In this document: positions 36,270 to 47,154 of the stretch, piece after piece | How positions within the stretch are numbered: the stretch's first letter is position 1 | How the letters are laid out: every line of letters starts with the position of its first letter | Assembly (NCBI RefSeq): GCF_932526225.1 | Contig: NC_064041.1 | Coordinates: 7,027,042 to 7,091,041, forward strand | Reading direction: 5' to 3' | Source of the DNA: Nematostella vectensis | Lineage: Eukaryota; Cnidaria; Anthozoa; Actiniaria; Edwardsiidae | DNA length: 64,000 nt | Position numbers and translations under genes: made by a program | The notes under the pieces: generated by a model | Told to the model about the DNA's origin: nothing | Seen by the model: the letters and a program-made list of their open reading frames with translations, nothing else | Database searches by the model: none

Positions 36270-36370
36270 AGCATCATATGGAGATAGCATAGTATCCAGA
36301 AATGGCCCACTTTTTGGCCACCAAGGGGGGGGGGGGGGATGCGCGCACCCCATGCACTCCCCTGTGTAGT
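36270..36370. mobile_element. GCGCGTAC family repeat, copy 2
   Basis: Shares CATATGGAGATAGCATAGTA and CACTTTTTGGCCACCAAGGG with copy 1, then a G run and CCCCTGTGTA. The 3' end is decayed. Confidence 0.6.
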
Positions 36371-36414
36371 CTTTAAAGCCCCGGTGTACAAGCAACGGCA
36401 GAAATTGTATGGAC

Positions 36415-36560
36415 CAGTGGTGTTAGCCAGGGGGGTACCCCCCCCCTTTTAGAAGCTAAAAATACAGTAAATGTATGAGACATAATCTAAAAAAAAGAAG
36501 AAAATGTATTGAAAGGGCCTTTTGGGCCCCCTCCTATTAAAAATCCTGGCTACGCCTCTG
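36415..36560 (+). mobile_element. Short TIR element, GGCGTAGCCAGG family, copy 2
   Basis: GTGTTAGCCAGGGGGGTA at the left and AATCCTGGCTACGCCTC at the right, with the same AAATACAGTAAATGTA interior as 4196-4354. Confidence 0.7.
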
Positions 36561-36605
36561 CTGGCTGTTTACGACCGCAATGACGATAGCGCTGTTACAC
36601 GGAGC

Positions 36606-36940
36606 TCAAAAGCTAGTGAAGTAGACTCCTTGTAGAATTGGAGGGAGATTGTCCCTGTCCCTATGACGACCTTCTTGAAGCTCGTTATTTTCCGGGGGCG
36701 TCTGGCTTACACTCAAGTGTACAATCGTTTTAAGTATTTCGCGTAGCTCTTGTGTGAAAGACGTAGATAGCCGGGTTGATAGCCCCATTAGTGTTAATAT
36801 GGCGTACTGGACAATAGACTCGGTCTCAAAACCCATCTTAGGCTTAAATGTGGAGTTAATGATCGTGTTGAGAATCCACAATGCGTATGGAGTAATAAAA
36901 GCGATAAGAATATCTAGAAACCTGTGAGGCGGAGTTTGTC
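36606..36940 (-). pseudogene. Class A GPCR fragment (TM6-TM7 and tail)
   Basis: The minus-strand frame reads FLDILIAFITPYALWILNTI, which looks like TM6 with its TPYALW end. After an extracellular loop comes YAILTLMGLSTRLSTSFTQ, a TM7-like stretch in which NPxxY is not conserved, then ELREILKTI resembling helix 8 and a polar tail ending QGVYFTSF. A CAG precedes GTTTCTAGAT at about 36930, so this could also be a true last exon. The 37000-37400 region upstream has short hydrophobic but stop-broken stretches, so a decayed receptor is the likelier reading. Confidence 0.45.
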
Positions 36941-37549
36941 CGCAGAATTGCAGTTTGTAATCAAGGAACTGTGTCGCTTTTTAAAATATCAAAACGAAAG
37001 ACTGAAAAGACCAAAATAGCACTTGGAATTGTACCAGTCTCAAACATGCAGGATACTTTCATGACGCAATAACTCCCTCATAGGTGCAATTCTCCGAAAG
37101 CATTCCGGCGAGGCAACGATAGAATCACGGTAGCGCCCGACAGGCCGTCGTTAACGAAACGATTTTAAAACGTAAAAGGGACTAAGCTCCATTTCCAAGA
37201 TGACTGCTAGCAAAATCATAGTAAACACGAATTTCTAAGTTTACGTGGAAATTCTCGACTAACAAAGCTCTAGAGCAATAAAAAAGCGAAAGAATGATTG
37301 AAGCGGACTCCCAAATATGGTATGTAATGCCTAATAAGGAGATGGCCGAGCGAGCTAGAAAGGGACAGTTTTTAAAACAAGATTGACTGATATGCATGTG
37401 CATTTTTCAATCTGCTTCCATTCGCTTTATCTGAGATGACTTTACCGAAATATAAACCTCGATGAGGTCCGTGACTATAGTTCCGTCGAAAAAAAAATGT
37501 AGCCCTTTTTGCCACTAAATCTCTGTTGCTTTCTTTATTATTTTGAAAT

Positions 37550-38659
37550 TTATCTGATAGTCTTAAAATGATCATATGATATAATTTTGTGATGTGGTGG
37601 GCGATCAAGGCAATACGTCTTTGCATTTTCAAGATAATGTAAAGGACTTCTCTGAAAATCCCTGACAAGTTTTGATTTTCGAAGTTCGCGCGGCATTTTC
37701 TTAACCTCGTCCTCCAAACACAACGACCATTCAACATCTGAAAAGCGTTTCTGGTGGGGGTAGGGGCGGTGGCCGGGGTTATTTGCAAATATAGGAAGGT
37801 AAACAACCACTTGTCCACGAAATTTCAACTCTGCAGCCACCACGAAACAGGCTCCTGCGTTCCACCATGAATGTTTGTCGTATTTTGTTTCGTACGGTAA
37901 TACGTGCTTGGCAGCATCCTTATGAATCGCCACAAAACATGCGTCGTAATCGACTGCAGGATAGTAGAGCTTCTTTACTTTCCCCCGCCCGCAAATACGG
38001 TCATGCTTTCCATTTGTCCATTCAGCATTTTTATTAAAGTAAGTTGGCACCGCTATAGCAGGTTCATAACGTAACAGAAACATTTCGAATACCCGCATAG
38101 GTACTGAAGATTTCATTTCTTTAGAAGCATGGGTGGTAAAAGTAAGAAAAATATCGTCATCTGTGTATATGTAATACAGATAAAATTTGTTTCGCTTGCT
38201 AGCCGCCCAGTATAAGTGGTTCCGTCCCCTTGCCCATGTATTGTTGACACCAAGGATGTATTCCACGTGTTGATAATGTTGATGCTTCTTGCAGATACTA
38301 CGATAGCTTAACACGATGACTTCGCAAGCACATTGCTTGGGGTCTCCAAGGCGTTTAGTACTCAGGAGAGTTTCCGATATACAGGTTTCAGTCTGAACGA
38401 GATAAATAAATGGCGTCAAGGATTTGTTGTTTGCATCTTCTCCGATGTGTTCTCGCCACATCCCGGCTTGTTCGTCTTTGTGCAGAGGCTCTGACGCCTT
38501 ATTTCTAACACCATAGCGAAGCTCCGACCATTTTTTACCCACTGGCTTATCTTTTAGGTAAATACTTGAAGAATATAATATGTAAATAGTTAAAATTGCC
38601 AGTAGCATAACAATAAAGCCGGCAAGGCGCCATCTCGGACTGATGTCATCATCTGACAT
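37550..38659 (-). CDS. Type II membrane, glycosyltransferase-like protein, intronless
   Basis: A 369-residue single-exon frame. A short cytosolic N-terminus (MSDDDISPRWR) precedes one membrane helix (residues about 12-33, LAGFIVMLLAILTIYILYSS), the layout of Golgi type II enzymes. The lumenal part has FYLYYIYTDDDIFLTF (about 157-172) with an Asp-rich DxD-like motif that in glycosyltransferases binds the metal-nucleotide sugar. Further on are CGRGKVKKLYYPAVDYDACF, SWWNAGACFVVAAELKF and NNPGHRPYP. I do not recognise a named family, and donor and acceptor are unknown. It follows, on the same strand, the TADA1-side cluster and lies beside the receptor fragment. The start Met directly precedes the acidic tail. 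Absence of introns in a 1.1-kb gene is notable here. Confidence 0.75.
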   Translation of the reverse strand: MSDDDISPRWRLAGFIVMLLAILTIYILYSSSIYLKDKPVGKKWSELRYGVRNKASEPLHKDEQAGMWREHIGEDANNKSLTPFIYLVQTETCISETLLSTKRLGDPKQCACEVIVLSYRSICKKHQHYQHVEYILGVNNTWARGRNHLYWAASKRNKFYLYYIYTDDDIFLTFTTHASKEMKSSVPMRVFEMFLLRYEPAIAVPTYFNKNAEWTNGKHDRICGRGKVKKLYYPAVDYDACFVAIHKDAAKHVLPYETKYDKHSWWNAGACFVVAAELKFRGQVVVYLPIFANNPGHRPYPHQKRFSDVEWSLCLEDEVKKMPRELRKSKLVRDFQRSPLHYLENAKTYCLDRPPHHKIISYDHFKTIR

Positions 38660-40130
38660 GTTGTGCTACAATCTTCTTACTTACATAGGGCACGCGTTTG
38701 CTGTTTCATCTTTGGCTTAAAAATATTGTTTTGTGATCGCGTTAGAAGCATTTCCTTGTCTGGATATTTGGGTAGAGTTAGTGTAGATTGTAAAGATCCT
38801 GCGGTACCGGGCAATAGCGCGTGCAATGATTATGAGTCTATTTATAATGTGCATAATTTATTGAGTATCATTATACTCAATAAAGTATGGAAAAATTATG
38901 CAATTCGAAATTTAATGGATATACTATATAGTGTACGACAATGCAGATTGCCTTTAAATGTATGGATTTTATGAGTATTTATAAGTATGGATTTTATAAC
39001 CATGAATTGGTGTTCGCGTAAGCACAGCGACGAGGGATTAAAAATGGGACCGCAAAGCACTGTTGGGAAGCTAGGATACCGCTGACTGGGGCAGCACCGT
39101 TTGACTTAGACGGGCTGTCTAAGTAAGGTGTTTTTTTTTTGGTCTGTTATTTTTTTTTTTTTCGTAAATTCAGCTCAAAATATAGCCAGGAGTCAATGTG
39201 TTAATGTTATTGCTGCTGCTCTGTGCTGGCCCTCGGGCAAACAATTAAAGGTTGAAACATCAGCCTCGCCTTCGTCTTCCGGCTATTAGTCCTCTAACAA
39301 GTGTTTTTCCTGGAAGGCCCCACACATATTTTGATACTTGATCTTGAACATTATTTTAGAAATTGTTAATATGAATTTTAGGAATCAAGGGTAACGCATT
39401 TGCTCATAAAAATCCCCGATTGTATCCACTTGTCTTGCTATCGCCGCAAGAGTGCGATAAATGAATAGCTTCTCTTATCCAAACATTATGTAATGACCGC
39501 TGACAAATCGACATTTTCTATTCCACTCTTCCTTTGAGCACATAAAAAACGGCCAAGATAATTATAAGTCAAACAAAGTCAAAACGTCTATACATTTTCT
39601 AAATATGTATGAACAAATTGAAACCAGCGCAATAAATCGCCAAAGGTCACCTAGCCTGATTTATCGAACGGCACGTGATCGTCCGTTTCACTTCCTCTCC
39701 TCATCGCCATCCGATTATCCTTCCGACCAGCTACCTGGATACGGCATATAACGGTCGCAACAAACTTCCTCCCGTACCCTCCCCGCTAGTGACAAATAGC
39801 TTCTCGTGACCTTCCCACTAAACGCCGTGACAAACAAACTCCCGTACCCTCACCGCAAACGCAAAGCGATTGTTTCACTTACCAATTGTCACTAGCGCTC
39901 AAATGGTGCTCATAGTAACAACTTTATTATTGCTATTGATCATTTGTGTATATTCTCTTCCTCATAATTCATTGCGTATTGTATTACATTGCGTTTATTA
40001 TTACTGTTTCTGCACCTGCGGCTTATCCTTCAAATCCTATTATGCATACATTTGTTTGTCGGAGAAAAAAATATATTCTGCTTTTTACCCATGGCTATCC
40101 ATAAGAATGGACTGTTGCTAGATTTTATCA
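38660..40130. other. Intergenic, no gene seen
   Basis: AT-rich with T runs at 39128-39162 and GGCAAACGCAAAGCGATTG-like motifs near 39850. Two short phrases (CTCCCGTACCCTC.CCGC) recur at 39769 and 39839. No conserved frame. Confidence 0.4.
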
Positions 40131-40139
40131 TTGATGTAG

Positions 40140-40692
40140 GGATGTTACTAAAACGGGGAACGGGGAGCGGGGAACAGGGTTTTATACCTGATTCATTCCT
40201 AAACAGTAAGCCACACACTTGAAAGTATGCTCTGTTTAGTACATGCTTGACCCATTTCTGTTAATATATTTTTGCCTTCTTGAAGTAAGTATAAGTACAT
40301 ACATTTTTCTAATATTTTTTTTATTTTGCACTTTTTTATCAAATAAATGGTTTAATGCATTGACCAACAGAAAAATATTAAGGATTTATAACGCAGCGTT
40401 TTTGTATTGTTTCTATTGACTTATTTATTGCGTTTTTGTTTTCAAGTGTTTCGAGTCGGAATGCCGGAATGTGGGCTGTTAGAATTATCAGAACCGACAT
40501 CTTTTTTATTTCATATTATTTTATATTTTATTATATTTTGTTATCATGTATAAATGCTTCCCCGGAATAGAAAGAAAACGTTTTGGTGTTGCTTTTTTGA
40601 CAGCACAGAAGGACGCCATCTTGGATTTGTCGATAGCCGCTGATCAATCGTTCCCTGTTCCCCGCTCCCCGTTCCCCGTTTTAGTAACATCC
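40140..40692. mobile_element. 553-bp non-autonomous DNA transposon, perfect 40-bp TIRs, 9-bp TSD
   Basis: The termini at 40140-40179 and 40653-40692 are exact inverted repeats starting GGATGTTACTAAAACGGGGA. The element is flanked by TTGATGTAG on both sides (40131-40139 and 40693-40701). There is no transposase. A 9-bp target duplication with long TIRs is typical of Mutator-like or foldback elements (family knowledge). The perfect TIRs suggest recent movement. Confidence 0.92.
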
Positions 40693-40701
40693 TTGATGTA
40701 G

Positions 40702-41533
40702 CGTTGTGTTTGTTATGTCATTTATTGTACAGTGTAGTGCGCTAGTTATTACGGGTCCGTAAATTGTTTATCATCAGTTCATCACTTTAAAAAACTATCT
40801 GTAGCCCTATCTTCTAATTTAAACCGATAATAATTAGGCCAGGTTCCACCTACTAGAATTTTTTTATTATAAATGGGATAAATTAAATAAATTTGGTAAA
40901 GTCGTTTCAAAGGTAGACTCACCTCACCTCGCATCCATATGACCTTTTCAACCTTGCCGGGCCAGGGAATTGGGACAGAAAAAAGACACAAGCGTAGCCC
41001 GAAAGGAATAGTGGTTCTCAGGATCCTATTCTGATTGAATTATTAGTCAATAATCCTGTCATTCGGTGATTAGTGCATAATAAATAACTGATTTAAATTT
41101 CTGATTGTTAAAATTTAACGCAGCGCTTGTTTTCTTTACTATTAGCCATGACGGATTCCAATTTCTTATTCATTGGCTCAAATGGCATTAAATGAGCTAT
41201 AGCAAACTGTTGAAGTTTTGTTTTGAAAATTTTCACCAGTAATTAAAATACTTAAATAAATTGACCTATTCTAGCTTGATGCTAAAATGACCCGTTGACC
41301 AATTTAAGTCCATACATTTTAACTAATAGACGCATACGGCATAGCCCGGAAAGATACGGGGGAGTCGGCTTTGAATCATTGATGGCCACTTATTTCAGTG
41401 ACTTATCATGTATTTTTATTTATTTTCAGTTCGACTATAATTCATATTAAAGTTCGAAAAGTCCAGTATATGGTCTCTTGAGTGTTGGCTCCAGTGGCGA
41501 TAGGGCGATTGCAAGTTTATTTTTCTTTCTTTC
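40702..41533. other. Intergenic, no gene seen
   Basis: No exon, RNA or repeat termini were recognised. Confidence 0.4.
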
Positions 41534-41967
41534 AACAGGGTCTAGATGGAGGGGTCTGCATGTCGGTAGTCAGTTAAAATTTCCATAATTTGTCGGTAGT
41601 CTGTAAGAATTATCGGTCTTTGTCGATAGTCGGTGAATCTAAGCTAATACGTCGCTTTTGTACTAGATTTCATTTATAAACAAGATTAAACATTATTTAG
41701 GATTGGCTAGTAATTAAAAACTTATTGGCAATAAATTAATTATGGATTAATAATTGAATGAAAAGTTGATGCAAAAAAAATACATAGTGCAATAATTTAA
41801 GTAGATTGACGATGGAAGTAAAGAGTAAAAATACCGGAAATAATAAAATGTCGGTAGTCGGCAAATATTTTATGTCGCTAGTCACTAGTTTTTTCATGTT
41901 TTGTCGGTAGTCAGTTACTTTTTTAAGCCGTTTATCGCTAGTCGGTTAACCCCATCTAGACTCTGTT
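41534..41967. mobile_element. 434-bp non-autonomous element with subterminal GTCGGTAGTC repeats
   Basis: AACAGGGTCTAGATGG at the left and CCATCTAGACTCTGTT at the right are inverted with one mismatch. Copies of TGTCGGTAGTC or TGTCGCTAGTC fill both subterminal zones, as in hAT-like elements where the transposase binds such repeats (inference). Confidence 0.75.
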
Positions 41968-43360
41968 CCAAGATATCTCCCCTGTGACGATGCGGAGGAA
42001 AGTGTTTGAATTATCGAAGTAATCCTGTCATTTAGTGCTTTATGCAACATAAATAACCGATTTAAATTTTCAATGGTCGAAACAAGTTTCTGAGACTGTG
42101 TTAGCTCCTCCAGCATAGCGTAGCGATGGGTAAATCCGAGACTTGCCAGAGACCCGCGTTTCAGAATCCGATCCCGAGACTTTTGTCAAATTTCGGAATC
42201 CGAGCTCGAGCTTTTTTTCCACTAGCTTGCTCGAGGTATGTAATAAACATCAATTGAAAAAAGAATAAGTGGAGTAACAATACATTCTTGTTACACTACA
42301 AGAAAAAAACCTGGAAACCCGTAGCATGGTAACAACATAAAACAGATCGTGAGGCCATCCAAGTTTTAACTCATTCCTCGGCAGCCGGCCACTTGTTTAG
42401 AGCATCCTAGATTTTTACAAATGTATCCGGTTCCAGCCCATTAAAATAAAATGCTTTAACTAACCCAAATATGCTTTTTTTTACAGTAGTTTTATCGATA
42501 TAATTGGAGTGCCAGTGACGCATGCCTTACAAATCAAACCAAAATAGAAATAACAAACAGTGTGAAAGTCACGCGGCCGCTATCCAGGATTTTGTCGAGA
42601 AATTATTTTTTATATAAATTTTCGCGACCGGAATAATAAGCTATATGTACATCATATCATATACAAACCTTTTTTTAAATATTTCGTCCAAATAAGAAAA
42701 AAATGTCTCAATATTTCTCATCCGAATCGCGATTCAAAATTTAGTTAGAAAATATTTGTTTCTTGTATAGGGGGTGACGTCATAGTCAATTGAGATGACC
42801 CCCGCTGACCGGTTGACCCCTAGGCGCGGGCGGTAAAAAATAAAGCTCACGAAGAAAAGGCAAGCCCGTGACAGCAACAAAGTATACATCCACGGTAATC
42901 ATCTAATAGTTTTTATCATTGATGTATTTTTATACCAGTCTGTAGATTATTGATCTTATGTAGCGCGCCTTCAAAAAGAGTTGCTGTTTAACACTGTTTA
43001 GCATTAATTAGTGTTCATAGAATATTATGCCGTGCGCATCACAATGATACCCTGTTATTGATGATATTTTTTTTTTATTATGCTCTTCAAGGACGGTCAC
43101 GGTAGGTTGGTAAGCAAAAGCATATGTTCCTAGATTCTGGACGTTCGATTCGTGGAAGAAATAATGAGCAATGTCTGAAATATTACATGATAACAGCGGG
43201 TTTTCTATTTAGGCGTCTTTTGCGTCTTATGTGATTTTCGCGTTTTATTATGTTTAGTACTCACTCTAAAAGAAAAAAAAAACTTCTTTCATTTGTAACC
43301 TTTTGTAAACTTTGCCCTTGATTTCAAATACGCCAGAACGCAGCCAAAATAATTATTGAG
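41968..43360. other. Intergenic, no gene seen
   Basis: AT-rich. No convincing exon on either strand. Confidence 0.4.
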
Positions 43361-43526
43361 TTTACCCGATGTAAATGATTAACTTTTTGTATTGCGCACT
43401 CCCACGCGCCTGTTCCTCTTCGATAAATTCCCCCCTTTTTTTGTTTACCCGATGTAAATGATTAACTTTTTGTATTGCGCACTCCCACGCGCCTGTTCCT
43501 CTTCGATAAATTCCCCCCTTTTTTTT
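43361..43526. repeat. Exact 83-bp tandem duplication
   Basis: TTTACCCGATGTAAATGATT starts each copy (43361 and 43444). The two copies look identical through CGATAAATTCCCCCCTTTTT. Confidence 0.9.
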
Positions 43527-43830
43527 TTGCTCTATTCCTCATTCTTTCATCACAACATGACCGACCTGTAAGAGCTTCCACTCACCGGAGAAATCATGCA
43601 GAATTTCCATTTGAAGATGTAATAACGTAATAAAAATGCACCGAACTTAATTAAGGATTTTTCGTGTATTGTGCTCTTTTGTGCTCAAACAAAAGTTAAT
43701 TGGATGATTAAATAGTCGCGCCATGACGACGAAACCGTTTATAAATTATACAATCTAGAACAGCTATACAAATAGCACTAGAACCAGCGCAAGCCTTGCA
43801 TCTCTTCGCGTTGTGGGTCAACTAGAGAAA

Positions 43831-46816
43831 ATGGCGATGAAAGCAATCGCAGTGACGGTAAGACCGGATGAATCATGTACGCGTTTAGCTATTACAGATT
43901 GATAAGAACGTCTTATTTTTGTCGAGGCTGTGTATAAAAAAAACAGGTGGTCTCGCGAAGAATTATGTGGAAATTTGAGTCAGCGGTGTAAAGCCACATC
44001 TGTTCTTACTTATTTGCCAAAAAGTTATTTTTTTTAAAAATGTGTCTGACACTCAATCAGGTCAGGGTGTAAGAGAACTCTCTGACAGGACCACCTTATC
44101 TTTTTTATATTAGAACATCTAATTTTAAGTTGAGGCTAGGGGGCTTAAACGTTTTAAAATTTCAGTGTATATAAAAATATAATAACCAATGAACTATTAG
44201 GAATTATTGCATTTTAGAACGCATCACACTAACAAAATAACGTTAAAATTAGTGATTCTGATTCTTTTATAGACTGTAATACTAAGTCAATATCAATAAA
44301 TCCTTTGTTAGGAAATTTATCGTCCTTGGGAACCCAGGGCGTCCTGACCGAAAACGAGCTCTACTCTCAGTACGCCCTGGGTCCCCGAGGATGGAAATTA
44401 ATGTACATTAATGTTACTTAGGTAAACAGATACGAATATATAAGGAACCACTTGTAAACCACGCAAGTTATAGACCCACTGTTAGTCTCTTCTTCCTTTT
44501 GCACGCAGTCCGAGTTAGTTCACACCTACAACATTAGCATTTCAAACAAAACTCAAATCAAGAATCAATATTTTTTACGGAGATAAAATTAATGACAGTT
44601 CTTTAAAGAATGCAGCTCTTCTAGCATGATTAACTTTGTATTCAAATAAGAAGTATTAAAGAAAGAATGCAATATACCGGAACTTATCAATCAAATAAGT
44701 CATCATGTAAGCGTATTATTGAATGAACTTTTAAAGTACGAAACACTCTTTCACCTAATATTTTTAATTATTAACTATGTCTCACCTTGAGACATAACAA
44801 GCATTCCCATTAACTTTGACAAATAAATGCGTGGGAAATAAACTAAATTTTTTTATTAATAATTCAAAATATTTAGTATATTTCCCACGCATTTATTTTT
44901 CAGAGTTAATGGAAATGCTTGTTAAGTCTCAAGGAGCTTGACGAGCCGAGGATAATTGCGTCTAAGGAAATGACATCCTATATAGCTAGAGACTGCTGAA
45001 AAACAAACCCTTATGCGTAATAAATGATGTTTGGCAATAGCTCTCAGGCTTAAAATGTTTTCACAATCAGTGGCGTAGCTCAGGGCGTGGCATAGGGCCC
45101 CCCTCCCCCTTCTAGCAGCCAAAAATACAGTAAATATATAAGACATTATCTAAAATACAGAAGAAAATGTCTTGAATGTCCCTTTTTGGCCCCCTCTCCT
45201 GTTAGGAATCCTGGCTATGCCACTGACAATAATTAAAGTAACAGCGGAGGTATTATAGATTTTATGATTTCTTGGAGGGGGAGTCTTCAGTGCACTCCCT
45301 CTGCTACGGCCCTGTCCTACAAGCACCTATTGTACATCAAAGTGGTAAACTATTGCGATAATGTTTCCGTGGTTTCGAGGGGGTCCCTTTGATGCAATCC
45401 AGTTTATAGTGGACCCATTGCTTCTGACAGGTCGAACGGATGTGGCGGGAATGTTCGCTTGCAACTAGTAAGGAAAGGCACGTACCTAGGGGTGGGCTAA
45501 TGTACTCTCCTCCTTTCCTCCTCATCCCTGGAAAATTTAAATCCTAACACCTTAATTACAAAATAGTACTCTTACATGCATTGCAGGATCAGATGTCCAG
45601 GTCAACTTGTCCTACCGATTACCAGGAAATCCTGCATGCCAGTGAACATGAAGGTTTTCCAGACAATGACTACATGGACTCAAGTAGAAAAGTGTTCGCG
45701 AGTTTACAAGGAATGCTTCTACTTCTAGGTATCTTCATCAACTCTCTTATTTGCTACGTGATGATCAGGCGACAAAAGATTCATCGTAGTACCGCCAACT
45801 TCTACCTTTTTCACCTCTCCACAACGGAGCTCCTACTGTGGATTGTGGTGCTACCGGTCGCCATGGTGATTCAGATGTCTGACGCCGACTCGCGCGTACC
45901 TTGTAAGATTCTCGTGTTCGTGATTTTCACGTGCGAGGCTGTGATGTTCGGTCTTCTCACTGCTATTGCAATCGATAAGTATACTAATATTATCAGCCCA
46001 TTGAAGGGACTTGTCTTAGAAGAGCGTAAATTCATGTCCGTGGCCATCTTGTGGGTGTTTGCTTTAGTTATCTCCGCTCCGTTTCTTTACAGCGTCGAAG
46101 AGGCCATCTTAAAGTATGACCTAACGACTTCCACTCTTATTCGAATAACAGGAAATAACAAGGAAGAATTCCAATCAATACGTAACGGAACAGTCACCGG
46201 AGGTAACGTAACGTTCAATCAAACAACCTATAGGAACACAAGTTGTATTCTACCCATGAGGATTTGCGAAATACCGTCAAACGCGAGAGGTCAGGCAACT
46301 TGCACTTTCTACTTTATCGTCTCGTTTTTGCTTCCATTGATCCTGATAATCTTCGCGTATTCAAAAATCGTGTGCCAGCTCTGGATGAGAAGCAAAGCAC
46401 AGGATGCCCAAAGCTTCTCGGCTCGAACTAAGCTCCGTGCAGTGCGCATGCTCGTATTGGTAGTGCTTGCTTACTTATTAACTGATGGCCCGTGGACCGT
46501 CGCTTTTCTCGTCTATGTTTACAAACCCAGCGACGTTCTCCCTGTAAAGAAACACTACATCGTCATCTCCATTGTGGCCACTCTTTTCTATGCAAGCTCG
46601 GTCCTCAGTCCACTGGTATCCGCGATCCACAGCGCCACGGTACAGCAAGAGATCGTGCGTATTCTTTGCTGTAGGCATGCAAACGAGTCTTCAGACGCTA
46701 AGTCCGGCTCTTTGGCATCCAAGGCATCCACGGCGAAACCGTACAGTAGTATATCTTATGCGAGGGAGAAGCTGAAAGACTGGAAGAAGATCGATGAAGC
46801 ACCGAGTGAGGCATAG
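43831..46816 (+). CDS. Class A (rhodopsin-like) G-protein-coupled receptor
   Basis: The main exon runs from 45587 to the stop at 46816. Seven hydrophobic helices are evident, from TM1 (LLLLGIFINSLICYVMI) to TM7 (YASSVLSPLVSAI), with RILCC after helix 8 as a likely palmitoylation site. CKIL before TM3 and SCILPMRICE in loop 2 supply the conserved disulfide. Loop 2 is long with several N-glycosylation sites (NGT, NVT, NQT, NTS). Motifs are unusual: DRY is DKY, TM2 has STTELL instead of an Asp, the TM6 CWxP region reads LTDGPW, and NPxxY is SPLVS. The ligand is unknown; the layout resembles peptide or amine receptors. An upstream mini-exon 43831-43857 (MAMKAIAVT, donor GTAAGA) joins in frame to the acceptor at 45586. 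If it is not used, translation starts at Met 45593. The intron holds two repeat elements and a hairpin. Confidence 0.85.
44319..44394. mobile_element. CATCCTCG-family hairpin
   Basis: CCTTGGGAACCCAGGGCGT and ACGCCCTGGGTCCCCGAGGA form inverted arms. Same family as 11827-11955 but shorter. Lies in the putative receptor intron. Confidence 0.65.
44785..44934. mobile_element. ~150-bp hairpin MITE
   Basis: Arms of about 55 bp: CCTTGAGACATAACAAGCAT and its near complement ATGCTTGTTAAGTCTCAAGG, also sharing AAATGCGTGGGAAAT. Lies in the putative receptor intron. Confidence 0.8.
45069..45225 (+). mobile_element. Short TIR element, GGCGTAGCCAGG family, copy 3
   Basis: CAGTGGCGTAGCTCAGGG at the left and CTGGCTATGCCACTG at the right, with the AAAATACAGTAAATATA interior. 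Lies just upstream of the receptor exon. Confidence 0.75.
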
Positions 46817-46967
46817 CGTCTGAAGAGACAAAACTCAGGAAATGATAGGCGTAATTTGCGATCGTCCTCAGAAGCCCCTCCTACAAAAGTGTGACCGGCT
46901 CTCATTTGGGGTTACTTGGAAATGTTTACTTTTCGAAGCCGAGCTGTACTAGGACCGTGTATGTGGC

Positions 46968-47093
46968 AATGAGCGTGCATTCAGCCATAAAACCAGTCCA
47001 GAGCGTGGAAATGAGCGTGCATTCAGCGTGTAAGCCAGTCCAGTGCGTGGAAATGAGCGTGCTTTAGGGTGTAAGCCAATCCAGTGCTCATCC
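46968..47093. repeat. Three tandem 42-bp units
   Basis: AATGAGCGTGC starts units at 46968, 47010 and 47052, each ending with a CCAGTCCAGTGCGTGG-like phrase. Diverged, downstream of the receptor gene. Confidence 0.85.
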
Positions 47094-47154
47094 ATCCTCG
47101 TTCCCAGGGTCTTCCCTCATATAGGGGAGGGTGGGACCCTGGGAACGAGGATGG
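47092..47154. mobile_element. CATCCTCG-family short hairpin
   Basis: CCATCCTCGTTCCCAGGGTC and GACCCTGGGAACGAGGATGG are exact complements around a ~23-bp loop. Confidence 0.8.
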
